DNA from: Clostridia bacterium
GTDB taxonomy: Bacteria > Bacillota > Clostridia > Oscillospirales > Acutalibacteraceae
Direction of reading: 5' to 3'
DNA length: 30,037 bases
Assembly (NCBI GenBank): GCA_900755995.1
Contig: CAAEIM010000007.1
Location: forward strand, 1-30,037
Of the stretch, positions 1 through 7,477 are shown one piece after another. The position numbers and the translations under genes are program-made. Positions within the stretch are counted from its first letter, which is position 1. Each line of letters opens with the position of its first letter. Below the pieces are notes generated by a model, which had not been told where the DNA came from, made no database searches, and worked only from the letters and a program-made list of their open reading frames with translations.

Positions 1-1234
1 GAGATGGGACAATAGGAGTGAAAGAGCGGCCTATAGCCATACGACCCATTCCTGTTGCGCTGCCGTAAATACTCGGAACAAGAGCGATAACAGCAAGGAA
101 GAGTGTGCCGATAAGAGTAATTCTTGAAAGAATGTTTCTTATATAATCAGCTGTCGGTGCGCCCGGACGAATACCGGGGATTGTACCGTTATTAGACTTA
201 AGGTTGTTTGCCATCTCGATTGGATTATACTGAATAGTAGTATAGAAATATCCGAACATTATAATTAATAAGAAGTACAGTACATTGTAAAGCCAGCCGC
301 TTGTATCAAATGCACTGAAGAATGCACCCCAGAAACCGTCCTTTATCTTTAAGAAAAGATTGATTGTACCTGGGATTGAAAGAATAGAGCTTGCAAAGAT
401 GATTGGAAGCACACCGCCGAGAGCAACCTTGATTGGAAGGTGGCTTGACTGACCGCCGTACATCTTTCTGCCAACAACTCTCTTTGCGTACTGAATCGGG
501 ATTCTTCTTTCGCTGTCCTGCATAAATGTGATTAACCATACAATAGCAACGAAAATAACAACCCAGAGCGGAACGAGAACATAGAACTGAGTTGAGCCCT
601 CGCCTGCGAGATTCCAGTAGTTGCCGAGCATACTGAGTGTGTATGGGAGCTGAGCAACGATACCTGCGAAAAGGAGAATTGAAATACCGTTTCCGATACC
701 GTGTGCGTTAATCTGCTCACCGAGCCACATCATAAGAGCTGTGCCGGCTGTAAACACAAGAATTATTACGATAGCAGAGAACCAGAGTGAGAAACCATCT
801 CTGTAAACTGTAACATTTGAAGCGTGGAGGTAGAACCAGTAAGCGGCACCCTGAATAAGACCAAGGCCAACTGTTACATATCGGGTAATAGTACCGATTT
901 TTCTTCTGCCAGCTTCTCCCTCTTTTGCCATTCTCTCAAGCGGAGGAATAGCAACTGTGAGAAGCTGCATAATAATTGAGCTGTTGATGTATGGGGTAAC
1001 GCCCATTGCAAAAAGTGTTGCGTTTGCAAAAGCGCCGCCCGATAATGTGTTAAGATATGCAAGCATTGTATTGCCCTCGCTCATACCGCTCATTGCGGCT
1101 GCGAGTGCGTCCATATTCAGAAATGGAACAGGAATTACTGAACCAATTCTGAATACGATAATAATCATAAGTGTGAATAAAAGCTTCTTTCTAAGGTCTG
1201 GGATTGACCAGGCATTTCTAATTGTTTTTAACAA
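1..1234 (-). CDS. secY: Protein translocase subunit SecY (3' end outside window)
   Basis: SecY is the channel subunit of the SecYEG translocon in the cytoplasmic membrane. About 411 codons are visible, running off the left edge; the family is usually about 430-440 residues, so only the C-terminal tail is missing. The translation starts MLKTIRNAWSIPDLRKK and shows the conserved pore and plug region (GGAF near residue 70, PYINSSIIMQLL), several hydrophobic segments and the GIGNGIS motif. The start is inferred to be TTG at 1234-1232, directly after the rplO stop codon. GAGGTGG (1241-1247) lies six bases upstream, and no ATG gives the conserved N-terminus. It is the last visible gene of the superoperon and presumably translationally coupled to rplO. 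Confidence 0.95.
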   Translation of the reverse strand, partial: MLKTIRNAWSIPDLRKKLLFTLMIIIVFRIGSVIPVPFLNMDALAAAMSGMSEGNTMLAYLNTLSGGAFANATLFAMGVTPYINSSIIMQLLTVAIPPLERMAKEGEAGRRKIGTITRYVTVGLGLIQGAAYWFYLHASNVTVYRDGFSLWFSAIVIILVFTAGTALMMWLGEQINAHGIGNGISILLFAGIVAQLPYTLSMLGNYWNLAGEGSTQFYVLVPLWVVIFVAIVWLITFMQDSERRIPIQYAKRVVGRKMYGGQSSHLPIKVALGGVLPIIFASSILSIPGTINLFLKIKDGFWGAFFSAFDTSGWLYNVLYFLLIIMFGYFYTTIQYNPIEMANNLKSNNGTIPGIRPGAPTADYIRNILSRITLIGTLFLAVIALVPSIYGSATGMGRMAIGRSFTPIVPS

Positions 1235-1678
1235 TTATACCACCTCTGTCTTTCCGCCTGCCGCCTCAATGGCTGCTTTAGCAGATTCGGAGAAAGCAGA
1301 TACCTTTACTGTAAGCTTTTTGTCAATTTTACCGTTGCCGAGAACCTTTACAGCGTCAAAACCGTTTTTAACTACGCCTGCGTTTACAAGAGCCTCAACA
1401 TCAACAGTAGCGCCGTCTTCAAACTTTCTGTTTAAAGTGCTGAGATTTACAATAGCAACATTCTTTGCGAAGATGTTGTTAAAACCTCTCTTTGGAATTC
1501 TACGCTGAAGCGGCATCTGACCGCCTTCAAAGCCCGGACGAACGCCGCCGCCTGAACGAGCCTTCTGACCCTTGTGTCCCTTGCCGGCAGTTTTGCCCCA
1601 GCCTGAGCCGTGACCTCGACCGATTCTCTTTGAGTCCTTCTTTGAGCCCTCAACCGGTGAAAGTTCATGTAACTTCAT
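1235..1678 (-). CDS. rplO: 50S ribosomal protein L15
   Basis: L15 is a late-assembly protein of the large subunit that binds 23S rRNA. The 147-residue product has the typical Gly/Arg/Lys-rich N-terminal extension (GRGHGSGWGKTAGKGHKGQKAR) followed by a globular domain ending GGKTEVV, a normal family length. A strong AAGGAGGTG (1686-1694) precedes the ATG. Its stop codon touches the TTG start of secY, which fits co-translation. It lies in the spc part of the operon, between rpmD and secY as in most Firmicutes. Confidence 0.97.
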   Translation of the reverse strand: MKLHELSPVEGSKKDSKRIGRGHGSGWGKTAGKGHKGQKARSGGGVRPGFEGGQMPLQRRIPKRGFNNIFAKNVAIVNLSTLNRKFEDGATVDVEALVNAGVVKNGFDAVKVLGNGKIDKKLTVKVSAFSESAKAAIEAAGGKTEVV

Positions 1679-1696
1679 AAGTATGCACCTCCTTGC

Positions 1697-1867
1697 TTAT
1701 GCTTCGATAACCTCTACGAGGTGGATAATTTTCGCTACCTTACCCTTTGTCTGAGCGTTATCAGGCTGTGTAGTAACATCGCCGATTTTCTTCAGACCTA
1801 AGGCATGGGCGGTTGCAATCTGTGGTTTTGTACAGCCGATGAGGCTCTTTACTAACTTAATTGTCAT
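1697..1867 (-). CDS. rpmD: 50S ribosomal protein L30
   Basis: This short gene translates to 56 residues beginning MTIKLVKSLIGCTKPQIATA and ending HLVEVIEA. It matches the L30 fold, including the AHALGLKKIGD helix region and a final beta strand. L30 is a small peripheral protein of the large subunit and is absent from some bacteria. The start ATG at 1867 has GGGAGGTT (1875-1882) upstream. The stop lies just before the rplO ribosome binding site. The position between rpsE and rplO is canonical for rpmD. Confidence 0.95.
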   Translation of the reverse strand: MTIKLVKSLIGCTKPQIATAHALGLKKIGDVTTQPDNAQTKGKVAKIIHLVEVIEA

Positions 1868-1884
1868 AGTTTACAACCTCCCTG

Positions 1885-2382
1885 TTATATAATTTCCTTA
1901 ACTGATTTACCACGGACAGCGGCAACTTCCTCAGCAGTTCTGAGTGCTTCAAGTCCTGCAAGTGTTGCTCTTACAACATTGCAAGGATTGTTTGAACGAA
2001 GAGCCTTTGTTCTGATGTCCTTAATACCAACTGCCTCGATTACGGCACGAACCGGACCGCCGGCAATAACACCTGTACCCGGAGCAGCAGGCTTCATAAG
2101 AACCTTACCTGCGCCAAACTCACCAACGATTTCGTGGGGAATTGTTGTACCTCTGAGTGAAACCTTCATAAGGTTTTTCTTAGCATCCTCAATGCCCTTA
2201 CGGATAGCATCAGGAACCTCACCAGCCTTACCTATACCAAAGCCTACTACGCCGTTGCCGTCGCCTACAACTACCAAAGCTGCAAACTTAAAAATACGAC
2301 CGCCCTTAACCGTTTTTGATACACGGTTGATAGTAACTACTCTTTCTTTTAATTCGCCTGTTACTTCTACTGTTTTAGCCAA
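1885..2382 (-). CDS. rpsE: 30S ribosomal protein S5
   Basis: S5 lies near the mRNA entry channel and contributes to decoding accuracy and helicase activity. The 165-residue protein has the N-terminal double-stranded-RNA-binding-like domain (ERVVTINRVSKTVKGGR, then GDGNGVVGFGIGKAGEVPDAI) and the C-terminal S5 domain (PGTGVIAGGPVRAV, NVVRATLAGL). The length is normal. The gene lies 17 bases after rplR in the spc cluster, with a purine-rich ribosome binding site before the ATG. Confidence 0.97.
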   Translation of the reverse strand: MAKTVEVTGELKERVVTINRVSKTVKGGRIFKFAALVVVGDGNGVVGFGIGKAGEVPDAIRKGIEDAKKNLMKVSLRGTTIPHEIVGEFGAGKVLMKPAAPGTGVIAGGPVRAVIEAVGIKDIRTKALRSNNPCNVVRATLAGLEALRTAEEVAAVRGKSVKEII

Positions 2383-2399
2383 AGTTATTCCTCCTATCC

Positions 2400-2759
2400 T
2401 TAGAAATTGAGTCCGCCCTCACGAGCGCCTTCGGCCAATTCCTTAACACGGCCGTGATAAATGTTACCGCCTCTGTCGAATACAACATCAACGATATTCT
2501 TTTCAGCTGCACGCTGAGCAATAAGCTTGCCAACTGCCTTAGCTGCTTCTTTGTTTCCGCCATTGCCTTCAATGCTCTTGTCAAGGCTTGAAGCCTGAGC
2601 AAGTGTAACACCGGCTACGTCATCAATAAGCTGAGCGTAGATGTTGTTGGTGGAGCGGAATACGCACAAACGTGGACACTGAGCAGTACCGCTTACTTTG
2701 CTGCGGATTCTCTTATGACGCTTAATGCGAGCCTTTTTTGTTTCTGGTCTGCTTACCAT
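2400..2759 (-). CDS. rplR: 50S ribosomal protein L18
   Basis: L18 binds 5S rRNA, with L5, in the central protuberance. From ATG 2759 the product is 119 residues: a basic N-terminal arm (KKARIKRHKRIRSKVSGT), then the globular fold (RSTNNIYAQLIDD, VVFDRGGNIYHGRVKELAEGAREGGL). An in-frame ATG at 2765 would add two residues. The 2759 start is preferred because AAGGAG then sits nine bases upstream rather than three, and because it matches the usual L18 N-terminus. The choice changes nothing functionally. Confidence 0.96.
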   Translation of the reverse strand: MVSRPETKKARIKRHKRIRSKVSGTAQCPRLCVFRSTNNIYAQLIDDVAGVTLAQASSLDKSIEGNGGNKEAAKAVGKLIAQRAAEKNIVDVVFDRGGNIYHGRVKELAEGAREGGLNF

Positions 2760-2776
2760 TGTCATTCACTCCTTAA

Positions 2777-3319
2777 TTATTTACCCTTACCTGCTTTGCC
2801 TTCCTTGCGGCGGATAACTTCGTCAGCGTACTTAATACCCTTGCCCTTATATGGCTCCGGCGGACGCTTTTCTCTAACCTCGGCAGCAAACTGACCAACC
2901 TTTTGCTTGTCAATGCCTGAGATTATGATTTTGTTTGGATCAGGAACTTCAATCTTTATGTCGTCTGTATCCTCAACGATAACCTGGTGTGAATAACCAA
3001 GGTTCATAACGCACTTGTTGCCCTGCTTCTGTACACGGTAACCAACACCGTTTACCTCAAGCACCTTCTTGTAGCCCTCTGTAACACCGATAACCATATT
3101 GTTGATAAGTGTTCTAGTAAGACCGTGAAGTGAGCGGTTTTCCTTTGCATCGTCAGGACGAGTAACTTCAATTACATCGCCCTTAACCTCTACTGTCATA
3201 GCAGGGTTGTACTTGAAATCAAGTGTACCCTTTGGTCCCTTAACAGTGATAACGCCGTCAGCAATAGAAGCTGTAACACCGGCGGGAATATTTATAGGTT
3301 TTCTTCCAATTCGAGACAT
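2777..3319 (-). CDS. rplF: 50S ribosomal protein L6
   Basis: L6 sits near the GTPase-associated centre, close to the sarcin-ricin loop. The 180-residue protein starts MSRIGRKPI, as nearly all L6 proteins do, and contains two repeated alpha/beta domains. The C-terminal signature region has PDPNKIIISGIDKQKVGQ and RPPEPYKGKGIKY. The length is normal. Its start is 13 bases after the rpsH stop. Confidence 0.97.
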   Translation of the reverse strand: MSRIGRKPINIPAGVTASIADGVITVKGPKGTLDFKYNPAMTVEVKGDVIEVTRPDDAKENRSLHGLTRTLINNMVIGVTEGYKKVLEVNGVGYRVQKQGNKCVMNLGYSHQVIVEDTDDIKIEVPDPNKIIISGIDKQKVGQFAAEVREKRPPEPYKGKGIKYADEVIRRKEGKAGKGK

Positions 3320-3332
3320 TTATCGTCCCTCC

Positions 3333-3731
3333 TTACCAGATGTAAGCAAGAACTTCGCCGCCAATATGTTCAGCACGTGCCTGACGGTCTGTCATAACAC
3401 CCTTTGATGTTGAAATAATGGCAATACCGAGTCCCTTCATTACCTTTGGCATATCCTCTACATTGCTGTAAATACGTAAACCGGGCTTTGATACACGGCG
3501 AAGACCTGTGATAACAGGAGTCTTACCGTCAACATACTTAAGTGTAACCTTAATTACGCCCTGCTTGCCGTCCTCTATTACTGTGAAATTCTTGATGTAA
3601 CCCTCGTCAAGAAGAATCTGACAGATTGACTTCTTAAGGTTTGAAGAAGGAATTTCTACAGTATCATGCTTAGCTGAGTTTGCGTTACGGATTCTTGTAA
3701 GTAAATCAGCTATTGTATCTGTAATCTGCAT
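3333..3731 (-). CDS. rpsH: 30S ribosomal protein S8
   Basis: S8 is a primary 16S rRNA binding protein of the small-subunit platform. In E. coli it is the translational repressor of the spc operon; whether that holds here cannot be seen. The 132-residue sequence begins MQITDTIADLLTRIRNANSA and ends with the conserved loop and strand (STSKGVMTDRQARAEHIGGEVLAYIW). The length is normal and the gene follows rpsN, as expected. Confidence 0.97.
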   Translation of the reverse strand: MQITDTIADLLTRIRNANSAKHDTVEIPSSNLKKSICQILLDEGYIKNFTVIEDGKQGVIKVTLKYVDGKTPVITGLRRVSKPGLRIYSNVEDMPKVMKGLGIAIISTSKGVMTDRQARAEHIGGEVLAYIW

Positions 3732-3752
3732 TAGATGTTACCTCCCTTGTCC

Positions 3753-3938
3753 TTACCAGCTTGCTTTCTTTACGCCCGGAATTTCGCCCTTATAAGCGAG
3801 CTCACGGAAGCAAATACGGCAAATACCAAACTTACGGAGATAGGCGTGTGGTCTACCACAGATATTACATCTTGTATATTCTCTTGTAGAATATTTCTGC
3901 TCTCTCTGCTGCTTAATTTTCATTGCAGTCTTAGCCAC
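3753..3938 (-). CDS. rpsN: 30S ribosomal protein S14, zinc-binding (type Z)
   Basis: S14 helps build the head of the 30S subunit. This is the 61-residue short form with two CxxC motifs, Cys24/Cys27 and Cys40/Cys43, which bind one zinc ion in characterised type Z proteins. It then ends KKASW, as in other Firmicutes. The zinc-free long paralogue made under zinc limitation in some species is not in this window. It lies between rplE and rpsH, its standard place. Some annotations call this form rpsZ. Confidence 0.96.
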   Translation of the reverse strand: MAKTAMKIKQQREQKYSTREYTRCNICGRPHAYLRKFGICRICFRELAYKGEIPGVKKASW

Positions 3939-3950
3939 AACAATCCCTCC

Positions 3951-4490
3951 TTACTTTGAAAACGGTGCGCCCATAAGAGCTAAAAGCTCACGAGCTTCTT
4001 CATCTGTATTTGCTGTGGTAACGAAGCAAATGTCCATACCACGAACCTTGTCAACCTTGTCATACTCAATTTCAGGGAAAATGAGCTGTTCCTTAAGACC
4101 CATATTGTAGTTGCCTCTGCCGTCAAAGGAATTAGGATTAATACCTCTGAAGTCTCTAACTCTTGGGAGAGCTACGTTGAAGAGTCTGTCAAGGAACTCG
4201 TACATTCTTTCGCCTCTGAGTGTAACTTTACAGCCGATTGGCATACCCTCTCTGAGCTTAAAGTTAGCAACTGACTTTCTTGCACGGCATACAAGTGCCT
4301 TCTGACCTGTAATGATGCCGAGGTCCTTTGAGATAGCGTCAATAACCTTTGAGTTCTCTCTTGCCTCGCCTGCGCCGACATTAATAACAATCTTGTCGAG
4401 CTTTGGAATCTGCATTGTGCTCTTATAGGAGAACTTGTTCATAAGAGCAGGTGCAACTTCTTTTGAATAATATTCTTTAAGTCTTGCCAT
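3951..4490 (-). CDS. rplE: 50S ribosomal protein L5
   Basis: L5 binds 5S rRNA and contacts the P-site tRNA from the central protuberance. The 179-residue product starts MARLKEYYSKEVAPALMNKF and carries the typical KIVINVGAGEA, REGMPIGCKVTLRG and RDFRGINPNSFDGRGNY blocks, ending in a strand with TTANTDEEARELL. The length is standard. It is separated from rplX by 14 bases containing a ribosome binding site. Confidence 0.97.
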   Translation of the reverse strand: MARLKEYYSKEVAPALMNKFSYKSTMQIPKLDKIVINVGAGEARENSKVIDAISKDLGIITGQKALVCRARKSVANFKLREGMPIGCKVTLRGERMYEFLDRLFNVALPRVRDFRGINPNSFDGRGNYNMGLKEQLIFPEIEYDKVDKVRGMDICFVTTANTDEEARELLALMGAPFSK

Positions 4491-4504
4491 ATCTTATATC
4501 CTCC

Positions 4505-4822
4505 TTAAAGTGCTTCGCCGCATTTAGCGCAAACACGGCCCTTAGAACCGTCTTCGTAAACCTTGTGAGCTACTCTTGTCTGCTTTTTGCAGCGAGGGCA
4601 AACAATCTGAACCTTAGACGCATACATTGCACCCTCAGCCTTTACGATGCCACCCTGGTCACCCATTTTTCTGGGCTTAACATGCTTTGAAACCATATTG
4701 ATTTTTTCAACAATTACCTTGCCTTCTTTTGGGCTGACAGCAAGAACCTTGCCCTGCTTGCCCTTATCCTTACCGCTGATAACGATAACGGTGTCGCCTG
4801 TTTTTACATGAACCTTACTCAT
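4505..4822 (-). CDS. rplX: 50S ribosomal protein L24 with zinc ribbon
   Basis: L24 is an early assembly protein that binds the 5' domain of 23S rRNA. The 105-residue protein has a KOW motif (KTGDTVIVISGKDKGKQGKV) followed by a C-terminal ribbon with Cys75/Cys78 and Cys98/Cys101, a zinc-binding pattern seen in many Firmicutes. The start is ATG 4822, preceded by GGAGGTG (4830-4836). A longer reading from 4858 overlaps the end of rplN and adds twelve residues that do not look like L24. Confidence 0.96.
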   Translation of the reverse strand: MSKVHVKTGDTVIVISGKDKGKQGKVLAVSPKEGKVIVEKINMVSKHVKPRKMGDQGGIVKAEGAMYASKVQIVCPRCKKQTRVAHKVYEDGSKGRVCAKCGEAL

Positions 4823-4838
4823 ATTGTGACACCTCCAA

Positions 4839-5207
4839 TTAAAGTACTTCCGGAGCAAGTGAAAGGATCTTCATATAGTCCTTATCACGAAGTTCTCTTG
4901 CTACCGGTCCGAAGATACGAGTGCCCTTAGGGTTCTTATCTTCCTTAATAATAACAGCTGCGTTCTCGTCAAAACGAATGTAAGTGCCGTCTTCACGTCT
5001 TACGCCCTTTGCAGAACGAACTACTACAGCCTTAACAACGTCGCCTTTTTTAACAACACCGCCGGGTGCTGCTTTTTTAACTGAAGCAACGATTACATCG
5101 CCAATGTTGGCATATCTTCTTCTGGTACCGCCGAGTACACGAATGCACATAAGTTCCTTTGCACCGGTATTATCGGCAACCTTGAGAAGTGTTTGCTGCT
5201 GAATCAC
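4839..5207 (-). CDS. rplN: 50S ribosomal protein L14
   Basis: L14 sits at the subunit interface, where it forms bridge B8 and is the docking site of the silencing factor RsfS. The 122-residue sequence begins MIQQQTLLKVADNTGAKE and contains the conserved strand GGTRRRYANIGDVIVASVKKA and the ending MKILSLAPEVL. The length is exactly typical. It lies between rpsQ and rplX, with a clear ribosome binding site (GGAGGAAT just upstream). Confidence 0.97.
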   Translation of the reverse strand: MIQQQTLLKVADNTGAKELMCIRVLGGTRRRYANIGDVIVASVKKAAPGGVVKKGDVVKAVVVRSAKGVRREDGTYIRFDENAAVIIKEDKNPKGTRIFGPVARELRDKDYMKILSLAPEVL

Positions 5208-5240
5208 AGTGTATTCCTCCTTTTCTCAAAAGCCGCTAAC

Positions 5241-5498
5241 TTATTTTGCTTTCTCAATAATCTCGACGAGTCTCCATCTTTTATCCTTAGAAAGAGGACG
5301 GGTCTCCATAATCTTTACACGGTCGCCAATGCCACACTCGTTGTTTTCGTCGTGTGCCTTAAAACGAACTGTACGCTTAACAATTTTGCTGTAAAGCTTA
5401 TGCTTTACGCTGTCCTCGATTGCTACAACAATAGTTTTGTCCATCTTGTTGCTTACTACCTTACCGACAGCAACTTTTCTCATATTTCTCTCACTCAC
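5241..5498 (-). CDS. rpsQ: 30S ribosomal protein S17
   Basis: S17 is a primary 16S rRNA binding protein with an OB fold. The 85-residue product carries the family core (GKVVSNKMDKTIVVAIED, VKRTVRFKAHDENN, CGIGDRVKIMETRPLSKDKRW). The start is GTG at 5498: AGGAGGA (5506-5512) stands eight bases upstream and lies in the gap after the rpmC stop. The nearest ATG, five codons later, would put the site too far away. Confidence 0.96.
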   Translation of the reverse strand: MSERNMRKVAVGKVVSNKMDKTIVVAIEDSVKHKLYSKIVKRTVRFKAHDENNECGIGDRVKIMETRPLSKDKRWRLVEIIEKAK

Positions 5499-5515
5499 TG
5501 TTAAGTCCTCCTCTC

Positions 5516-5719
5516 TTAAGCCTCATCGCCGTTAAGCTCACGCATACGAAGAATTGTAGAAACTCTTGCGATGTCTTTCTTTACGGCACCAATTCTGGAT
5601 GAGTTTTCAAGCTGATTAACAGCAAGCTGGAAACGAAGGTTAAATAACTCTTCCTTGAGGTCTGCAAGCTTTAACTCAAGCTCTTCTACAGACAGCTCTC
5701 TGATTTCTGATGCTTTCAT
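5516..5719 (-). CDS. rpmC: 50S ribosomal protein L29
   Basis: L29 is a small helical protein near the polypeptide exit tunnel, beside L23. The 67 residues form the usual two long helices (MKASEIRELSVEELELKLAD, then NLRFQLAVNQLENSSRIG and KDIARVSTILRMREL). The ATG overlaps the rplP stop by one base (TAATG), suggesting translational coupling. Confidence 0.96.
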   Translation of the reverse strand: MKASEIRELSVEELELKLADLKEELFNLRFQLAVNQLENSSRIGAVKKDIARVSTILRMRELNGDEA

Positions 5720-6138
5720 TACTGCTCACCCTCCTCTTTCTTAACAAACTTGCACTTGATTGGAAGCTTATTTGCAGCAAGGCGAAGCGCCTCTCTTGCA
5801 GTAGCTTCATCTACACCGCCGAGCTCAAACATAACTCTGCCCGGCTTAACAACGGCTACCCAATACTCAGGTGAGCCTTTACCTGAACCCATTCGGGTTT
5901 CTGCCGGCTTTGCAGTAACCGGCTTGTCAGGGAAAATCTTGATCCAAACCTTACCGAATCTTTTGCAGTAACGAGTCATAGCGACACGGGCAGCTTCAAT
6001 CTGGTTTGAAGTAATCCATGCAGGCTCTGTAGCCTGAAGACCGAAATCGCCGTAAGTAACCTTGTTACCACGAAGAGCCTTACCGGTCATACGACCTCTG
6101 TGTACTCTTCTATACTTAACTCTCTTTGGTAATAACAT
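5719..6138 (-). CDS. rplP: 50S ribosomal protein L16
   Basis: L16 lies near the A site and organises 23S rRNA for aminoacyl-tRNA binding. The 139 residues begin MLLPKRVKYRRVHRG and include the conserved GDFGLQATEPAWITSNQIEA and the loop MGSGKGSPEYWVAVVKPGR that reaches toward the peptidyl transferase centre. Length and order are canonical. Single-base stop/start overlaps join it to rpsC upstream and rpmC downstream. Confidence 0.97.
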   Translation of the reverse strand: MLLPKRVKYRRVHRGRMTGKALRGNKVTYGDFGLQATEPAWITSNQIEAARVAMTRYCKRFGKVWIKIFPDKPVTAKPAETRMGSGKGSPEYWVAVVKPGRVMFELGGVDEATAREALRLAANKLPIKCKFVKKEEGEQ

Positions 6139-6809
6139 TACTTTCTGCCTCCTTCTCTGCGTGGCTTTCTTGACTTAACTTCGTTTAAAACCTCGCCTTT
6201 GTAGAGCCATACCTTAACGCCGATTTTGCCGTAGGTTGTGTTAGCCTCAGCAAAGCCGTAGTCAATGTCAGCACGAAGTGTCTGAAGCGGAATAGTACCC
6301 TCATGGTACTGCTCTGAACGAGCAATTTCTGCGCCGCCAAGACGACCTGAACACATAATCTTAATACCCTTAGCGCCGCGACGCATAGCGTTGCCGATTG
6401 ACTGCTTCATAGCACGACGGAATGAAATTCTCTTTTCAAGCTGCTGAGCAACATTCTCTGCAACGAGCTGAGCGTCAAGCTCAGGAGCTTTAACTTCTAC
6501 AATATTAATGGCAACAGGCTTCTTAAGCATAGCCTCGCACTGAGCCTTGAGCTTTTCAATCTCAGCGCCGCCCTTACCGATAACAAGACCCGGCTTAGCG
6601 CAGTGAATGCTGATTTTTACCTTTTTGCCGTCACGCTCAATTTCAATTTTTGCGATACCGAAGTTGTAGAGCTGAGCCTTGAGTGTTTTACGGAGGTTGT
6701 AGTCCTCAACAAGTGTAGCACCAAAGTTCTTTTTGTCTGCAAACCAACGGGAATCCCAATCTTTAATTACACCGACACGCAAACCGTGCGGATTAACTTT
6801 CTGACCCAT
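6138..6809 (-). CDS. rpsC: 30S ribosomal protein S3
   Basis: S3 forms part of the mRNA entry pore and helicase. The 223-residue product starts MGQKVNPHGLRVGVIKDWDS. It has a type 2 KH domain with the GxxG loop in KPGLVIGKGGAEIEKL (about residues 75-90), then the C-terminal S3 domain (AMRRGAKGIKIMCSGRLGGAEIAR, GKIGVKVWLYKGE). The length is normal. Its stop overlaps the rplP start by one base. Confidence 0.97.
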   Translation of the reverse strand: MGQKVNPHGLRVGVIKDWDSRWFADKKNFGATLVEDYNLRKTLKAQLYNFGIAKIEIERDGKKVKISIHCAKPGLVIGKGGAEIEKLKAQCEAMLKKPVAINIVEVKAPELDAQLVAENVAQQLEKRISFRRAMKQSIGNAMRRGAKGIKIMCSGRLGGAEIARSEQYHEGTIPLQTLRADIDYGFAEANTTYGKIGVKVWLYKGEVLNEVKSRKPRREGGRK

Positions 6810-6823
6810 ATTTAAACCTCCCC

Positions 6824-7162
6824 TTAGTCTTCTTTTTCCTTGAGGACAAGGCTGATGTGAGATGTTCTCTTGTTAATTCTGAACGCTCTGCCCTGTGCTC
6901 TCGGACGAATTCTCTTAAGGATGGGGCCTGCTGTTGCGTTGCACTCAGCAACATACAGCCTTGATACATCCATATCGTGATTATTCTCAGCGTTAGCCAT
7001 AGCTGAATTGAGCAGCTTTAAAAGCGGCTCGCTAGCGGCCTTAGGAGTGTGCTTGAGAACAGCTTCCGCATATTTAGCGTCCTTGCCTCTGATAAGGTCA
7101 AGAACAACGCCTACCTTGCGGGGTGAGATACGAACAAATTTTGCAACTGCTTTAGCTTCCAT
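6824..7162 (-). CDS. rplV: 50S ribosomal protein L22
   Basis: L22 lines the exit tunnel; its beta-hairpin is a known macrolide-resistance site. From ATG 7162 the protein is 112 residues, starting MEAKAVAKFVRISPRKVGVV and including SAMANAENNHDMD and the tunnel hairpin region GPILKRIRPRAQGRAFRINKRTSHI. A TTG two codons earlier (7168) could also start it. The ATG was chosen because it aligns with family N-termini, although the GGAGAG site is slightly closer to the TTG. Confidence 0.95.
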   Translation of the reverse strand: MEAKAVAKFVRISPRKVGVVLDLIRGKDAKYAEAVLKHTPKAASEPLLKLLNSAMANAENNHDMDVSRLYVAECNATAGPILKRIRPRAQGRAFRINKRTSHISLVLKEKED

Positions 7163-7182
7163 CTGCAATACTCTCCTTCCGC

Positions 7183-7455
7183 TTACTTAGATGTTTTTGA
7201 TCCTGCGTGTCCCTTAAATGTTCTGGTAGGAGCAAACTCACCGAGCTTGTGACCAACCATATCCTCTGTAACATATACCGGAACATGCTTACGACCGTCG
7301 TGAACTGCGAATGTGTGACCAACGAATTCAGGGAAAATTGTTGAGCTTCTTGACCAAGTCTTGAGAATTCTCTTTTCACCCTTTTCGTTCATCTCCTGAA
7401 CCCTTTTGAGCAGTACAGGCTGGACAAAAGGACCCTTTTTAGTACTTCTACTCAT
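7183..7455 (-). CDS. rpsS: 30S ribosomal protein S19
   Basis: S19 is in the head of the small subunit, near bridge B1a and the A-site tRNA. The 90-residue sequence begins MSRSTKKGPFVQPVLLKRV and has the signature TWSRSSTIFPEFVGHTFAVHDGRKHVPVYV and HKLGEFAPTRTF. Length and position between rplB and rplV are canonical. Confidence 0.97.
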   Translation of the reverse strand: MSRSTKKGPFVQPVLLKRVQEMNEKGEKRILKTWSRSSTIFPEFVGHTFAVHDGRKHVPVYVTEDMVGHKLGEFAPTRTFKGHAGSKTSK

Positions 7456-7477
7456 AATTTAAGCTCCTTTCTCTGCC

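Noticed and set aside
957..2410. Plus-strand reading frames of 183 and 143 residues opposite secY-rplO and rpsE.
   Set aside because: They are antisense shadows of conserved ribosomal protein genes, with no ribosome binding site or family match.
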